From Osedax fenrisi (lineage: Eukaryota > Annelida > Polychaeta > Sabellida > Siboglinidae), in NCBI GenBank assembly GCA_964019155.1, contig OZ025239.1, forward strand, positions 104,466,798-104,530,797: 64,000 nt of DNA. The letters run 5' to 3'. A program made the position numbers and the translations under genes. The first letter of the stretch is position 1, and each line of letters begins with the position of its first letter. Shown here piece by piece: positions 26,281 to 58,854 of this stretch. Under the pieces are notes generated by a model. The model searched no databases. It was not told where the DNA came from and was given only the letters and a program-made list of their open reading frames with translations.

Positions 26281-27318
26281 CTATCTTTTTGTTATAATAG
26301 ATAGATTTTGAACGAGATATAGTAGATTTGTAATTTTTCTAGCTAGTGATAGTGCTAATTTAGTTTCAGTTGAAGGATTTTTAAGAAATTTCTTCTCAAA
26401 TTTTCGAACACTCTTCTTGAAGATGAAAAGTTCGTGGGAGAACCAGGGAGAAAAAGGGCGGTCGGTAATTAATGTAGTTTTTGTAGGTGCATGTATATTG
26501 ATAATATTTAGGAGAGTGGAGTTTAGGAGTACCGGACAGAGGGAAGTTGAAGAAGAGATCTCAGTTTTGATATTGTTTACAAATCTTGGTAGGTCGATAG
26601 ACTTAAAATCTCTATATGTAATACGTTTTCGTTTAATATTTGTGAATTTTAGATTTATAGAGAATTCAATAATAAAATGATCAGTTAGTAGTTCAATTTT
26701 TTGAAAGGAGTTAGGGTTTATACATCTAATAAGAGGACTGGATAGGGGTGTAAATATCATATCAAGTGTATTGCCACTAGAATGGGTAGGAAATGATATA
26801 TGTTGGCACAAGGAAAGAGACTCAGTTAGGAGTTTAAAGTCACCATGGGGATAGATGGGAGAATTATAGTGATAGTTTAAGTCACCAAGAACTATTGGTA
26901 GATAGGATGAAGATGAAGGAAGTTTATGGATAAAATCATGAAATTCATCAAAGAATAAACTGGTTTCAGGTTTTGGGGGACGATAGATAACGGTAAGATG
27001 TAGAGTTAAGTTAGGAAGCTTGAGGGTCAGCGAAATACAATCACTATATGAAAAGGGGGGGAATGAAATGGATGGAGATAGGTAAAAATCATTACGTATC
27101 ATAAATCCTACCCCACCACCACGGCCCATTTGTCGTGGAGCGAGATAGAGTGTATATCCAAAGTCCAAGATGGAGGCAAATATATCAGAGTCATTATTAG
27201 AAATCCAGGTCTCAGTCAATGCGATTATAATAAATTTTTGTAATTTAAGGTATGGGAACAGAAGGGATATATTTGATCTCAAGGAGCGAATATTGATCAA
27301 GGCTATATTAGAGGATAG
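26281..27318 (-). pseudogene. LINE ORF2, apurinic-type endonuclease part
   Basis: This frame is open from 27318 and contains no ATG at its beginning; the first possible initiator is a TTG at 27300. Numbered from there, the AP-endonuclease signatures are NIRSL (aa 3-7), LTETW with the catalytic Glu (28-32), YRPP (106-109), GDLNYH (139-144), the SGNTLD block (about 175-180) and TDH (206-208). The frame ends at 26281, after which the reverse transcriptase continues in a different frame, so a 1-nt indel near 26325 splits ORF2. Confidence 0.85.
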
Positions 27319-27397
27319 TCAGGCTTGAGAGGAAGAATTATTTATAAATGATTTCTTATAGTGATCAAAAGAATCAAACCATTTTGTTAGATCAGAT

Positions 27398-28315
27398 TCA
27401 GGGATGAGAAAAGGGGGATATGAAAGAGGATTTTTTTTTATCCCTAAGTTCAAATGTTTGGGAACGATTATTAAAAAATACTTTATACAAAATGGGCGTG
27501 AGTTTTTGTTTTAGGGCATGATATAGTACCTTACCAAGAAGTCTAGTAGAGTCAGGTAAATAATGACGAATAAATATATGCTTAAAATTACTATGTGGTG
27601 AGATTTTTAGAAGGGAGGAGAAACATATATCACGAGCAGAAATATTAGTGAAACGTAATATAGCAGTACTGGTAAGAAATGAGGCAGAAGTAATATAAGA
27701 ATGTGGAAGTTTTATATAGTCAATTAATGATACTATGAAATTATAGTTAACTTCATAAGGAAGAAGGTGTTCAAGTACTAGTATGAGGGACTTATCTATG
27801 GAGCGTATGGATGAAGACTTTGAGGAAGTTGAACTAGATAATATAGGGGTTGGTGTGTGATTTGAGGAAAATTTTAAGTCCATTAGCTTTGGAATGTTTC
27901 TAGAAGTATTATCATTGGGCTGGGTATTAGCATTATGCTTGGGCTGGATATTAATAGTCGTAGTAGAAGAATATATATCAGATGTTATATTTGGCGTTAC
28001 CTTGGAACAAGTATTATGTATAGATTTGTCAGTTAAAGTAGAAGGTGAATATGGCATAGTAATGGGTGGAGTAGTTGTATGATTAGTCGAAGGAAACTTA
28101 TTTAAGGCTAGGCATGAGGAACATGAGAAGATGAAGTTAGGTGAATTAAATATAGCAATAGCATAAGCGGGAGGGGGGTTTTTAGAATGAAACCAGGATT
28201 TAGAAATAATAGCTGCGGGGTATAAACAATTATAATGTAAAATAGATGGACATGTTTTACATTTGAGATAATATTCGCATGCGGGAAGGTTACAATGTGA
28301 ACAATTTGAGGACAT
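27398..28315 (-). CDS. LINE ORF1 protein with N-terminal PHD-type zinc finger
   Basis: A 305-aa ORF. Cys5, Cys8, Cys19, Cys22, His27, Cys30, Cys65 and Cys68 follow the C4HC3 pattern of a PHD finger. A Ser/Thr/Asn-rich linker follows (about aa 75-175), then a more ordered C-terminal part (about aa 180-290) that may be the nucleic-acid-binding region. PHD fingers occur in ORF1 of several CR1/L2-group LINEs. ORF1 proteins bind the element's RNA. The ORF ends 97 bp before the first start codon, of any kind, in the next frame. Confidence 0.8.
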   Translation of the reverse strand: MSSNCSHCNLPACEYYLKCKTCPSILHYNCLYPAAIISKSWFHSKNPPPAYAIAIFNSPNFIFSCSSCLALNKFPSTNHTTTPPITMPYSPSTLTDKSIHNTCSKVTPNITSDIYSSTTTINIQPKHNANTQPNDNTSRNIPKLMDLKFSSNHTPTPILSSSTSSKSSSIRSIDKSLILVLEHLLPYEVNYNFIVSLIDYIKLPHSYITSASFLTSTAILRFTNISARDICFSSLLKISPHSNFKHIFIRHYLPDSTRLLGKVLYHALKQKLTPILYKVFFNNRSQTFELRDKKKSSFISPFSHP

Positions 28316-29070
28316 GGTATACTTGAGATTGTGGGATTAAATTGAATGAAATAGATAATAATAAATATAATAATAAATGTATAAAAACTGGTCGTAACAG
28401 GGATATTTTTGAAGAAGTTTGGTATTCAGTCCGTTTTGCTATATGACGAGTTGACTTGACAAGCACCGGTTGACTTTAATAGGCTCCTGGTATGCTTGAT
28501 GGCAGCCGGGCAATGATGGTCCGATTGTCTGAGATGTAAGGCAGTGTATCGTCCGAGGTAGAATTGATGGATCTGTATGTAAGTAAATACAGCAGTAGAC
28601 TATCTAGGTGTAAGTTGGTAGCTAACCTCAAATGAAGGTTGGTAGATCCGACTACCAAAAGCAAATTCCCAAGGGAGATCCACGGGAGAATATCAGTTAT
28701 AATATTATTATAAACTACTAGTTAATTAATTTTATAAATAGTAAATAATAATATATACATTATAATAAGATTATTTTTGTTGCTAGAGAATTGACTAGGT
28801 TATCAGAAAGTAATATGTATGGCAGATACAATGGTGTAGTAACCTACAAGCTTTAATATGTCAGGAACAACCGATGGTACATTACACCTATTGCACAGGC
28901 TGTGCAGCATAGCTCATCGAGTAAACCTAGTTTCTCAATATGTTACCGAACTGGAGTCTATTAGATCTATAGTTAATGTAATATAACAATTGTATTATAA
29001 ATTATAATTTATAATTATATATAATTTAGAAATAATTAAATATCTTGTAAATTGAAGATATTATACATAG

Positions 29071-29628
29071 CCCAGCAAACAATTTATCGACGCTTTTGGA
29101 CGCTTTTGAGAATTTATGGGCGCTTTTTCGACGCTTTTGGACGCTTTGATTCCGAATCGATATATTCGTCGCTTTTTCGACGCTTTTGGGCGCTTCAGTT
29201 CTAAATCATATTGAATTCGTCGCAAATTCGACGCTTTTGGGCGCTTCAGTTCCGAATCATATTGAATTCGTCATTTTTTCGTCGCTTTTGGACGCTTTGA
29301 TTCCGAATCGATATATTCGTCGCTTTTTCGACGCTTTTGGGCGCTTCAGTTCTCAATCATATTGAATTCGTCGCTTTTTCGACGCTTTTGGGCGCTTCAG
29401 TTCCGAATCGATATTGAATTCGTCGCAAATTCGACGCTTTTGGGCGCAACAGCGTCCAAAGTACAATAGGATTTTAGGCCCAAATTCGACGCTTTTGGGC
29501 GCAACAGCGTCTAAAGTACAATAGAACAATTCGACGCTTTTGGGCGCAAATTGTCATCAAAGTGACGAATTAATTCCGGAACTTTTAGGCGCATGGCGTC
29601 CAAAACGTCGAATATATTGTTTGCTGGG
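29071..29628. mobile_element. 558-bp repeat-rich element with CCCAGCAAACAAT ends
   Basis: Inverted ends CCCAGCAAACAAT at 29071-29083 and 29616-29628. The interior is a set of irregular tandem units made from TTCGACGCTTTTGGGCGCTT and a TCCGAATC.ATATTGAATTCG spacer, about 55-60 bp each. It changes after 29440 to a GCAACAGCGTC version. CpG content is far above the surroundings. No coding frame is seen. Confidence 0.7.
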
Positions 29629-29629
29629 A

Positions 29630-29825
29630 GGTCTATAGTTATACCCAAAGATCGTCCGAAGGTCACTAGTCAATTTATATTATAAATATGTAATTAAAGT
29701 AAATTTACTTTATACATTATTTGCCAAATGATTTATTAAATGTACTTAAAATTTATGATAAACTAAGTTTAAAACTTAATTATAAATTATTAAATGTATA
29801 GTATAAATAGTTAATTAAATAACAC

Positions 29826-29884
<59 letters not shown>

Positions 29885-30101
29885 ATTAACCTTATGTAAA
29901 ATGAAATGTGTATATGTTTATAAATATATTAGTTACATAATTAGAATTATAATTAAATTACATTTAATTTACTGTAAAATAAATATTATATTTAATAAAA
30001 AAAGTACTTATAAAGTAGTAAATTTACTATAATATAAATGTACATAAAAGTACTTATAAAGTAGTATATTTTAATATAAATATGTAATTAAAGTACACTA
30101 T

Positions 30102-30132
<31 letters not shown>

Positions 30133-31080
30133 CCTTATTTAAAATAAAAAATATATATATATTTTTAAATAATATTTTATAAATATTTTTAAATTATAAT
30201 CCTGAATATAATATTAAAAATCCGCAAAGATATTAAACCACGACAAGTAGTGCCATCTACATTATGGGAATACCGAAATTAAAATTTATTTCACGTAAAT
30301 AGATACAAGTGGCCAAATACGTTATATATTAATAAGGCTTCGCCCCTTAGATGTCTATGCAAGTGGCATATCTTTACTTCGTAGTATCTTTGTTATACCT
30401 ACCAAGAAAGTTCTCTATAACACTCAAAACTCAAGTATTACAAAGAAATGCATTCGTCTTTAGGTGAAATGATAAATATAAATAATATTATATCTGATAT
30501 ATCTGATAAATGCAGATCTATTATAAATAAACATAAAATCGGCAATATATATCTAGGAAAATATAAAGAAAATAAATTCAAATGTGAAAATATTGAATAA
30601 ATTAATCATTGTAAGACCAACAAGTTAATTTGACGATGAAAGAAGTTTTAGTAACATTCGGATTGTAAATAACTGGCTTAGAAATGTAATGGGACAAAAG
30701 ATAATGCATAGTTTAATAATATATATTATTCAAAGTGACACTATAGATCAATTAAACATTAATTTCATCATTTGTAAATAAAACAGAATGGAGAGAGAAG
30801 ATGTTTTCATCTCATCAAATCTACCATTTATTTATATTACCTAATAAAATCATATGTAGGTATATTATATACCGTAAACCTATATCATACTTTTATATAA
30901 ACTTATTTATTTATATAATATTTTATAATTTTTAATTAGTTTTATGCACACAAGAATATATACATATATATTCAAACTTTGAATTTCAAAGACGTTATAT
31001 ATTTATATATAAATTAGATGTCTATGTATATATTAATATATTATAAATTAGTGGACAGTGTAATTCACTGGACACCCTTA
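29630..31080. other. Noncoding AT-rich DNA upstream of MTR4
   Basis: (AT)n at 29829-29876 and 30101-30127, plus a duplicated aaagtacttataaagtagta string (about 30001-30070). A short ATG frame at 30448-30600 has no recognisable domain. No promoter element for MTR4 can be named with confidence. Confidence 0.6.
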
Positions 31081-31118
31081 CAAGACCTCCTATAATCTCG
31101 AGGTTATAAGAGGTCTTG
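31081..31118. repeat. 38-bp palindrome of the CAAGACCTCC family
   Basis: A palindrome with arms CAAGACCTCCTATAATCTC and GAGGTTATAAGAGGTCTTG, perfect apart from one G/T-type mismatch. It is flanked by ccctta-like sequence on both sides. Confidence 0.75.
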
Positions 31119-31254
31119 CCCCTTATTGACATCTACAAAATCTAAGGGGCAAAGCCATTTGGTATAAATATATAACATATTTTCCTGCACCCCTAGTTAT
31201 AGGAGATATTGATATAACTCATAGAATTAGTACTATTATTATAATGAATATAAC

Positions 31255-31292
31255 CAAGACCTCCTATAACCTCGAGGTTATAGGAGGTCTTG
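31255..31292. repeat. 38-bp perfect palindrome of the CAAGACCTCC family
   Basis: The 19-bp arm CAAGACCTCCTATAACCTC is followed by its exact inverse. TATAAC flanks it on both sides. It lies about 280 bp upstream of the MTR4 start codon. Confidence 0.8.
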
Positions 31293-31570
31293 TTATAACC
31301 CTATGGATTATAACTATATGGTACAATTTTAAAATACCATATGTCCATATATTCCATAACAAAGATGTTAAATAAATAATAATATATAACCCGATATAAA
31401 CAAATCAAATTTAAATTACTGAAATAATGTTTTACAATTGTGTTTTGTATTTATGAACTATACATTTGTTTAATCTATTTTAAATTTTGTAGTTTTTGTA
31501 ATTATTGTATAATTATTATTATATAAATCATTTCCGTTTATTTAAGAATACTTATCTAAATATTCACAAA

Positions 31571-52165
<20,595 letters not shown>

Positions 52166-52171
52166 AATAAA
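52166..52171 (+). promoter_or_regulatory. Candidate poly(A) signal AATAAA directly after the MTR4 stop
   Basis: AATAAA begins at the base after the TAA stop and recurs in units 2 and 3. Such a short distance would give a very short 3' UTR. Other AATAAA-like hexamers are common in this AT-rich DNA, so the site actually used is uncertain. Confidence 0.3.
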
Positions 52172-54232
52172 ATATTTTAAAAACTTCTTATTCTCATACG
52201 TACATCATTTATATTAGTCATTTCAAGTAAAAAGTACTTATAAGATATATATTTATGAATACCATATATCTATATATATCTAAATGAATGTATCAAATAT
52301 TATTAATAACATAAATTAATTATATAATTTATATTATTGATGTATTGCATGAATAATATTTAATATTTTTAAATTAAATTATTAATCTAATTAATAAATA
52401 TCACATTTTATAACAAATATAATCTCAATTAAATTTTAAAATGGATTTAACATATATATAAATAGTAAACTAAAATACCATGAGATTCTAATTTGTACTT
52501 ATTCTTAAATATAACTATGTGTTGTATTAATAATGTAATTATTGTAAAGAATAACAAGACAGGTTGGTATAAGTAATAGTATATTGTTATTAGCTTACAA
52601 ACTTCTAAGTGTCATTCGATAAATTCTGGAATCAAATTAACAAAATATTCCTTTTATTGAATCCATTTTAACTATATAAATAATATTTTATTAATTTTAA
52701 TATAAATATATTCGATTCTAAATAAGATTTAATTATAAAACCATTGATATATTATTGTAAATATTCTATAATATGATACATATTTTTTAATAATAATTAT
52801 ATAATTTATACTTATTAAAATTGTTACCCATAACTAACTTGCTTATCTGATAGATCTAAAACCTCTAATAGTTGTATAGATATTCAAAGAAAATAATTCA
52901 ACAACTGCAAAGTAAGATACATTCTGAAATCTGATTGATGAAGATAATTCATTATTTGTTTACTCAAATATATCACATAAATATTTGTCAATTTTATTCT
53001 ATAATTTCAATAAATAATATTTGTTTTGATTAGAGATATTTGAAATATTATAACTTTTTAAACCCCTATAATACACAAATAATGTAATATAAAGCAAATC
53101 CTAATCAAAAACTATTAATTATAATGAAATTCTATATAAAATAATTTTTTCAGATGTTGTAAAAACAGGTCTTTGAAATAATAAAAACCTATTTTCTATA
53201 TAATTAAACCTAATATTGTATAATCCATTAATATATCATAGATTATGTAATATAAAACTTTATAAAAAATACTATATTACATGTATCATAATTATAGGAT
53301 TATACAATATTTTCATTAATTTGTAATTTATTGATACATTTTTTTAATATATATTGAAATCTAAATATATTTTTATTAATTATATATATCCAAGCCCTAT
53401 ATTACATTTCGCGAAAAGATTTAAAATAAATATCACATATTTCATTTCTTCATTATGTAAAGGACACTATATAAAAAATTCTCAAATGTTTATAAGTTAA
53501 CAAAAAACGTTATTTTACATATTAAATTTCATAGTAATTAACCAATTAGTAATTTTCAAATTCATTTCTAATGTATATATAATATATATATAAATAAACA
53601 GTTATTATCTCAATAACATTAATACATTAAATTATTACCTTTTTAAACACACTAATAGAGATATATTTATTTGTATTTATTTAGATATATTTATATGTTT
53701 ATATACAATACCACAAATATTCTGCTAATTAGGAAATTATTAATTTCAAATAAATTTGTGAAAGCACCCTAAATTAATTATTTACATGTAAGCCCAGGTA
53801 ATGAAACATTGTATTGATCCTCATAAATTGTTAAATAGCTAAATATAATATATATATATTTAACATAATTATTTTCACAATGGTAACATTTAGTTTTAAA
53901 TTTAATTCTAATAAACTATAATAATACATATGAACTATACCATGTAATACAATTAGTAAAAAAAATATCTCATTTCATATTGGAAACATAACAAATAAAT
54001 ATTAACTCAGTATATCAATTATTTTCCTACAAAATTAATTGTTATTTTAAATAAATTAATAGAAATGTGTTCTTTAATTGTTTATAATAAATAACTTTAT
54101 TTATCTCATATTATTTAAATCTAACTATATTATTAAAAAAGTAAGTAATATTTTTAAGATAATTTAATTGGTATTGAATAATATTTACAAATATACAAAA
54201 TATACATTAAGAGGTGGTCACTTATTAATCAA

Positions 54233-54802
54233 TTATTCACTGATATCCATATCATTATCACTAATAGGTTCCTGTCGTATTTCGATATCGATTGGTTTGT
54301 ATACAAATGGTTCTGTAATCATGGCACGCAGTCGTCTCAGCTCTTCTTCAGGATCTAGTTTCTCTTTCTTTATTTTTATTTTCTTGATATTCATCACGTG
54401 AGTCGAAGCTCCGCCTCCAAACACGCATCCACCAGCTGGTGCCCTCTGGCGTCTATTTCGTCGGTTAGTATCGGGTGATATCTCACTGCGAACACTTTCA
54501 GCTGCAGGTTTTTCAGCTTTAGCAAGCTGACGGTCATATGATCTAGATACGACGAATGATAATGTATTAATAAAACTTAGTTTTTAATAATTATAATTAA
54601 TTATTTAACAACTCACTACTTCAATAATAACCTGCGTTTATGTTTACGCTCTCGAGAATGAGCCTGTTGTCCATCACGTGACCTAGATCTGCGATGATAG
54701 CGGCGGCTCTCCCTGCTGCGAGACCTATTACGATGCCTATTCGGGCTCCTGCGATGGTGGTCTCTGCTTCTAGATCTCCGATGCCGGTTTCTACTTCTAG
54801 AC
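54233..54802 (-). CDS. RS-domain protein, last two coding exons (unit 1 copy)
   Basis: Two exons on the - strand: 54632-54802 (171 bp, acceptor ccgtag, donor GTTATT) and 54233-54542 (310 bp, acceptor gtatctag, stop TAA). The first encodes an arginine/serine-rich stretch full of RSRSR, RSRD and HRRS motifs, ending SRERKHKR. The second encodes a basic and then acidic tail: VFGGGASTHVMNIKKIKIKK, a predicted helix DPEEELRRLRAMI, and the end PISDNDMDISE. The first exon has phase 2 at both ends. RS domains are typical of nuclear pre-mRNA splicing and processing proteins, but I do not recognise the family. Upstream exons are not in the unit. The gene converges on MTR4, with about 2.07 kb between the stop codons. 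Confidence 0.8.
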
Positions 54803-56165
54803 CTACGGTAAAGGTGAACAGGAATACATTTTTTTGAAATTTTAGTATAAAACGAAAGTTAAAATCTTATGTTCTAATACAAACAAATAAATCTATACAA
54901 AATGTGACCAAATTTGGAAAAGTTTTGACTAATCGCCCTTTCAAATTTAAGTATAATTTTAAATGAAAAAGTTTTGATGAAACTCATTCTTTATCTTATA
55001 ATATTTAGTTATATAATAAAATACTTCTAAATCATAAATTTAAAAATAAAATCCTAGACATTTCGAGGAATTTTCTAGAATTGTAAAAATATATATATAT
55101 ATATATATAATATAAATATGTTATAACTAAATAAACTCATTATTTACAACAAAAGAATTAGTTTTTTCAACAACAAAAGGGCATGTTTTTTTACTAGAAA
55201 TTTTGCAAAATTTGTATGCTTAAAATAAATATTAGTTCGATAACATTCATAACTGTATATTGCTTACTTTACCAATCGATAGTAAATTTTTATTAACAAA
55301 ATTTACCATTGACACAATATTTAATTACGATATATATTTTTGGTTATATATTATATAGTTTGCTGCAAATTATCTTTAAAGTTATTTTAATGAAACTTTG
55401 ACGGTCTGGAATAAAAACTAAATTAAAATAAAATCTGATATATTTATTATACTTAGAATTCAAATATCTATATGATACAAACTATCCCTACATATTTTTT
55501 CACCATCATTTATTTATATTTAGAGGTATGTATATAACAATAATTATTATTATTGTCATCAAAATAAGTTTTCAATAATATACAGACATCATTGATTGTA
55601 CATACATTTTGTTATATTTGTTTTATAACTATATAATATTGCACACCTGATAGTCATAGCACTCAAGTAGTATACATTCCATATAGGTATTACATATCAA
55701 ATGTACGTAAAACTTATAAACATTGGCAATATGACATTGCCACTTACTAATTATATCATGTGTGTGAAATTGCATAGAATTGTGTAATAATAAAATGACA
55801 AATTTGAGAATCTTGTTTTATAATATTACATCGCATATTTATGTTATATAATATATACCATAACAGAATAAATATTATTTAAAAATAAATTATAATAATT
55901 TGTATACATATATGTACAAATAATTTTTATCATTTAAGTTTCTATATTTGTTAAAGATGTTCGATTAACACTTATTAAGATTGATATACATTAATAGATA
56001 TTTAGATTTCTAATTATTTCTATACTTAATTAATCCTTTGCCAAAGATTATTAAATAAGCATTGGTGTAGTTTACCCCACTATCGTTTCTAGTTTTATCA
56101 TCTTCCTCTTTTAGTATAAAAATTTAATATAATACATTTTAATTATATCTCTACATATTTTACAG

Positions 56166-56218
56166 CTATCAAACTACTAAAGAGGGATATCGTGTTTGCC
56201 GCAAGTCTCTATTTTTAA
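56166..56218 (+). pseudogene. Second copy of the MTR4 terminal coding exon (array unit 2)
   Basis: This 53-bp exon is identical to 52113-52165, with the same acceptor (tattttacag) and the same stop followed at once by AATAAA. It encodes IKLLKRDIVFAASLYF plus a stop and enters in phase 1. No other MTR4 exon lies between it and unit 1, so it is an orphan 3' exon. A transcript that read through the unit 1 exon could still splice to it and give the same protein C-terminus. Confidence 0.9.
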
Positions 56219-58284
56219 AATAAAATATTTTAAAAACTTCTTATTCTCATACGTACATCATTTATATTAGTCATTTCAAGTAAAAAGTACTTATAAGATA
56301 TATATTTATGAATACCATATATCTATATATATCTAAATGAATGTATCAAATATTATTAATAACATAAATTAATTATATAATTTATATTATTGATGTATTG
56401 CATGAATAATATTTAATATTTTTAAATTAAATTATTAATCTAATTAATAAATATCACATTTTATAACAAATATAATCTCAATTAAATTTTAAAATGGATT
56501 TAACATATATATAAATAGTAAACTAAAATACCATGAGATTCTAATTTGTACTTATTCTTAAATATAACTATGTGTTGTATTAATAATGTAATTATTGTAA
56601 AGAATAACAAGACAGGTTGGTATAAGTAATAGTATATTGTTATTAGCTTACAAACTTCTAAGTGTCATTCGATAAATTCTGGAATCAAATTAACAAAATA
56701 TTCCTTTTATTGAATCCATTTTAACTATATAAATAATATTTTATTAATTTTAATATAAATATATTCGATTCTAAATAAGATTTAATTATAAAACCATTGA
56801 TATATTATTGTAAATATTCTATAATATGATACATATTTTTTAATAATAATTATATAATTTATACTTATTAAAATTGTTACCCATAACTAACTTGCTTATC
56901 TGATAGATCTAAAACCTCTAATAGTTGTATAGATATTCAAAGAAAATAATTCAACAACTGCAAAGTAAGATACATTCTGAAATCTGATTGATGAAGATGA
57001 TTCATTATTTGTTTACTCAAATATATCACATAAATATTTGTCAATTTTATTCTATAATTTCAATAAATAATATTTGTTTTGATTAGAGATATTTGAAATA
57101 TTATAACTTTTTAAACCCCTATAATACACAAATAATGTAATATAAAGCAAATCCTAATCAAAAACTATTAATTATAATGAAATTCTATATAAAATAATTT
57201 TTTCAGATGTTGTAAAAACAGGTCTTTGAAATAATAAAAACCTATTTTCTATATAATTAAACCTAATATTGTATAATCCATTAATATATCATAGATTATG
57301 TAATATAAAACTTTATAAAAAATACTATATTACATGTATCATAATTATAGGATTATACAATATTTTCATTAATTTGTAATTTATTGATACATTTTTTTAA
57401 TATATATTGAAATCTAAATATATTTTTATTAATTATATATATCCAAGCCCTATATTACATTTCGCGAAAAGATTTAAAATAAATATCACATATTTCATTT
57501 CTTCATTATGTAAAGGACACTATATAAAAAATTCTCAAATGTTTATAAGTTAACAAAAAACGTTATTTTACATATTAAATTTCACAGTAATTAACCAATT
57601 AGTAATTTTCAAATTCATTTCTAATGTATATATAATATATATATAAATAAACAGTTATTATCTCAATAACATTAATACATTAAATTATTACCTTTTTAAA
57701 CACACTAATAGAGATATATTTATTTGTATTTATTTAGATGTATTTATATGTTTATATACAATACCACAAATATCTGCTAATTAGGAAATTATTAATTTCA
57801 AATAAATTTGTGAAAGCACCCTAAATTAATTATTTACATGTAAGCCCAGGTAATGAAACATTGTATTGATCCTCATAAATTGTTAAATAGCTAAATATAA
57901 TATATATATATTTAACATAATTATTTTCACAATGGTAACATTTAGTTTTAAATTTAATTCTAATAAACTATAATGATACATATGAACTATACCATGTAAT
58001 ACAATTAGTAAAAAAAATATCTCATTTCATATTGGAAACATAACAAATAAATATTAACTCAGTATATCAATTATTTTCCTACAAAATTAATTGTTATTTT
58101 AAATAAATTAATAGAAATGTGTTCTTTAATTGTTTATAATAAATAACTTTATTTATCTCATATTATTTAAATCTAACTATATTATTAAAAAAGTAAGTAA
58201 TATTTTTAAGATAATTTAATTGGTATTGAATAATATTTACAAATATACAAAATATACATTAAGAGGTGGTCACTTATTAATCAA

Positions 58285-58854
58285 TTATTCACTGATATCC
58301 ATATCATTATCACTAATAGGTTCCTGTCGTATTTCGATATCGATTGGTTTGTATACAAATGGTTCTGTAATCATGGCACGCAGTCGTCTCAGCTCTTCTT
58401 CAGGATCTAGTTTCTCTTTCTTTATTTTTATTTTCTTGATATTCATCACGTGAGTCGAAGCTCCGCCTCCAAACACGCATCCACCAGCTGGTGCCCTCTG
58501 GCGTCTATTTCGTCGGTTAGTATCGGGTGATATCTCACTGCGAACACTTTCAGCTGCAGGTTTTTCAGCTTTAGCAAGCTGACGGTCATATGATCTAGAT
58601 ATGACGAATGATAATGTATTAATAAAACTTAGTTTTTAATAATTATAATTAATTATTTAACAACTCACTACTTCAATAATAACCTGCGTTTATGTTTACG
58701 CTCTCGAGAATGAGCCTGTTGTCCATCACGTGACCTAGATCTGCGATGATAGCGGCGGCTCTCCCTGCTGCGAGACCTATTACGATGCCTATTCGGGCTC
58801 CTGCGATGGTGGTCTCTGCTTCTAGATCTCCGATGCCGGTTTCTACTTCTAGAC
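58285..58854 (-). CDS. RS-domain protein, last two coding exons (unit 2 copy)
   Basis: Exons 58684-58854 and 58285-58594 repeat the unit 1 pair with the same lengths, phases and splice sites. The visible difference near the exons is one base in the acceptor tract of the last exon (gtcatatctag here, gtcgtatctag in unit 1). No upstream exon is seen in the unit, so this is an inner, possibly unused, 3' cassette. Confidence 0.75.

Larger units (their letters stand above)
24157..28690 (-). mobile_element. Nearly complete CR1/L2-type LINE
   Basis: A non-LTR retrotransposon on the - strand with a 5' untranslated stretch (about 28316-28690), ORF1 with a PHD finger, an AP-endonuclease/reverse transcriptase region split by a frameshift, an AT-rich 3' part (24173-24487) and a terminal run of ATC triplets at 24157-24172. 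Short 3' microsatellites rather than poly(A) are known in the CR1/L2 group. The two ORFs are free of internal stops apart from the frameshift near 26325, so the copy is young compared with the other LINE remains here. The 5' end is judged only by the end of non-AT-rich sequence. Confidence 0.85.

Noticed and set aside
54168..54401. + strand frame repeated in each array unit
   Set aside because: Lies opposite the RS-protein last exon, which has proper splice sites and phase; the + frame is a shadow.
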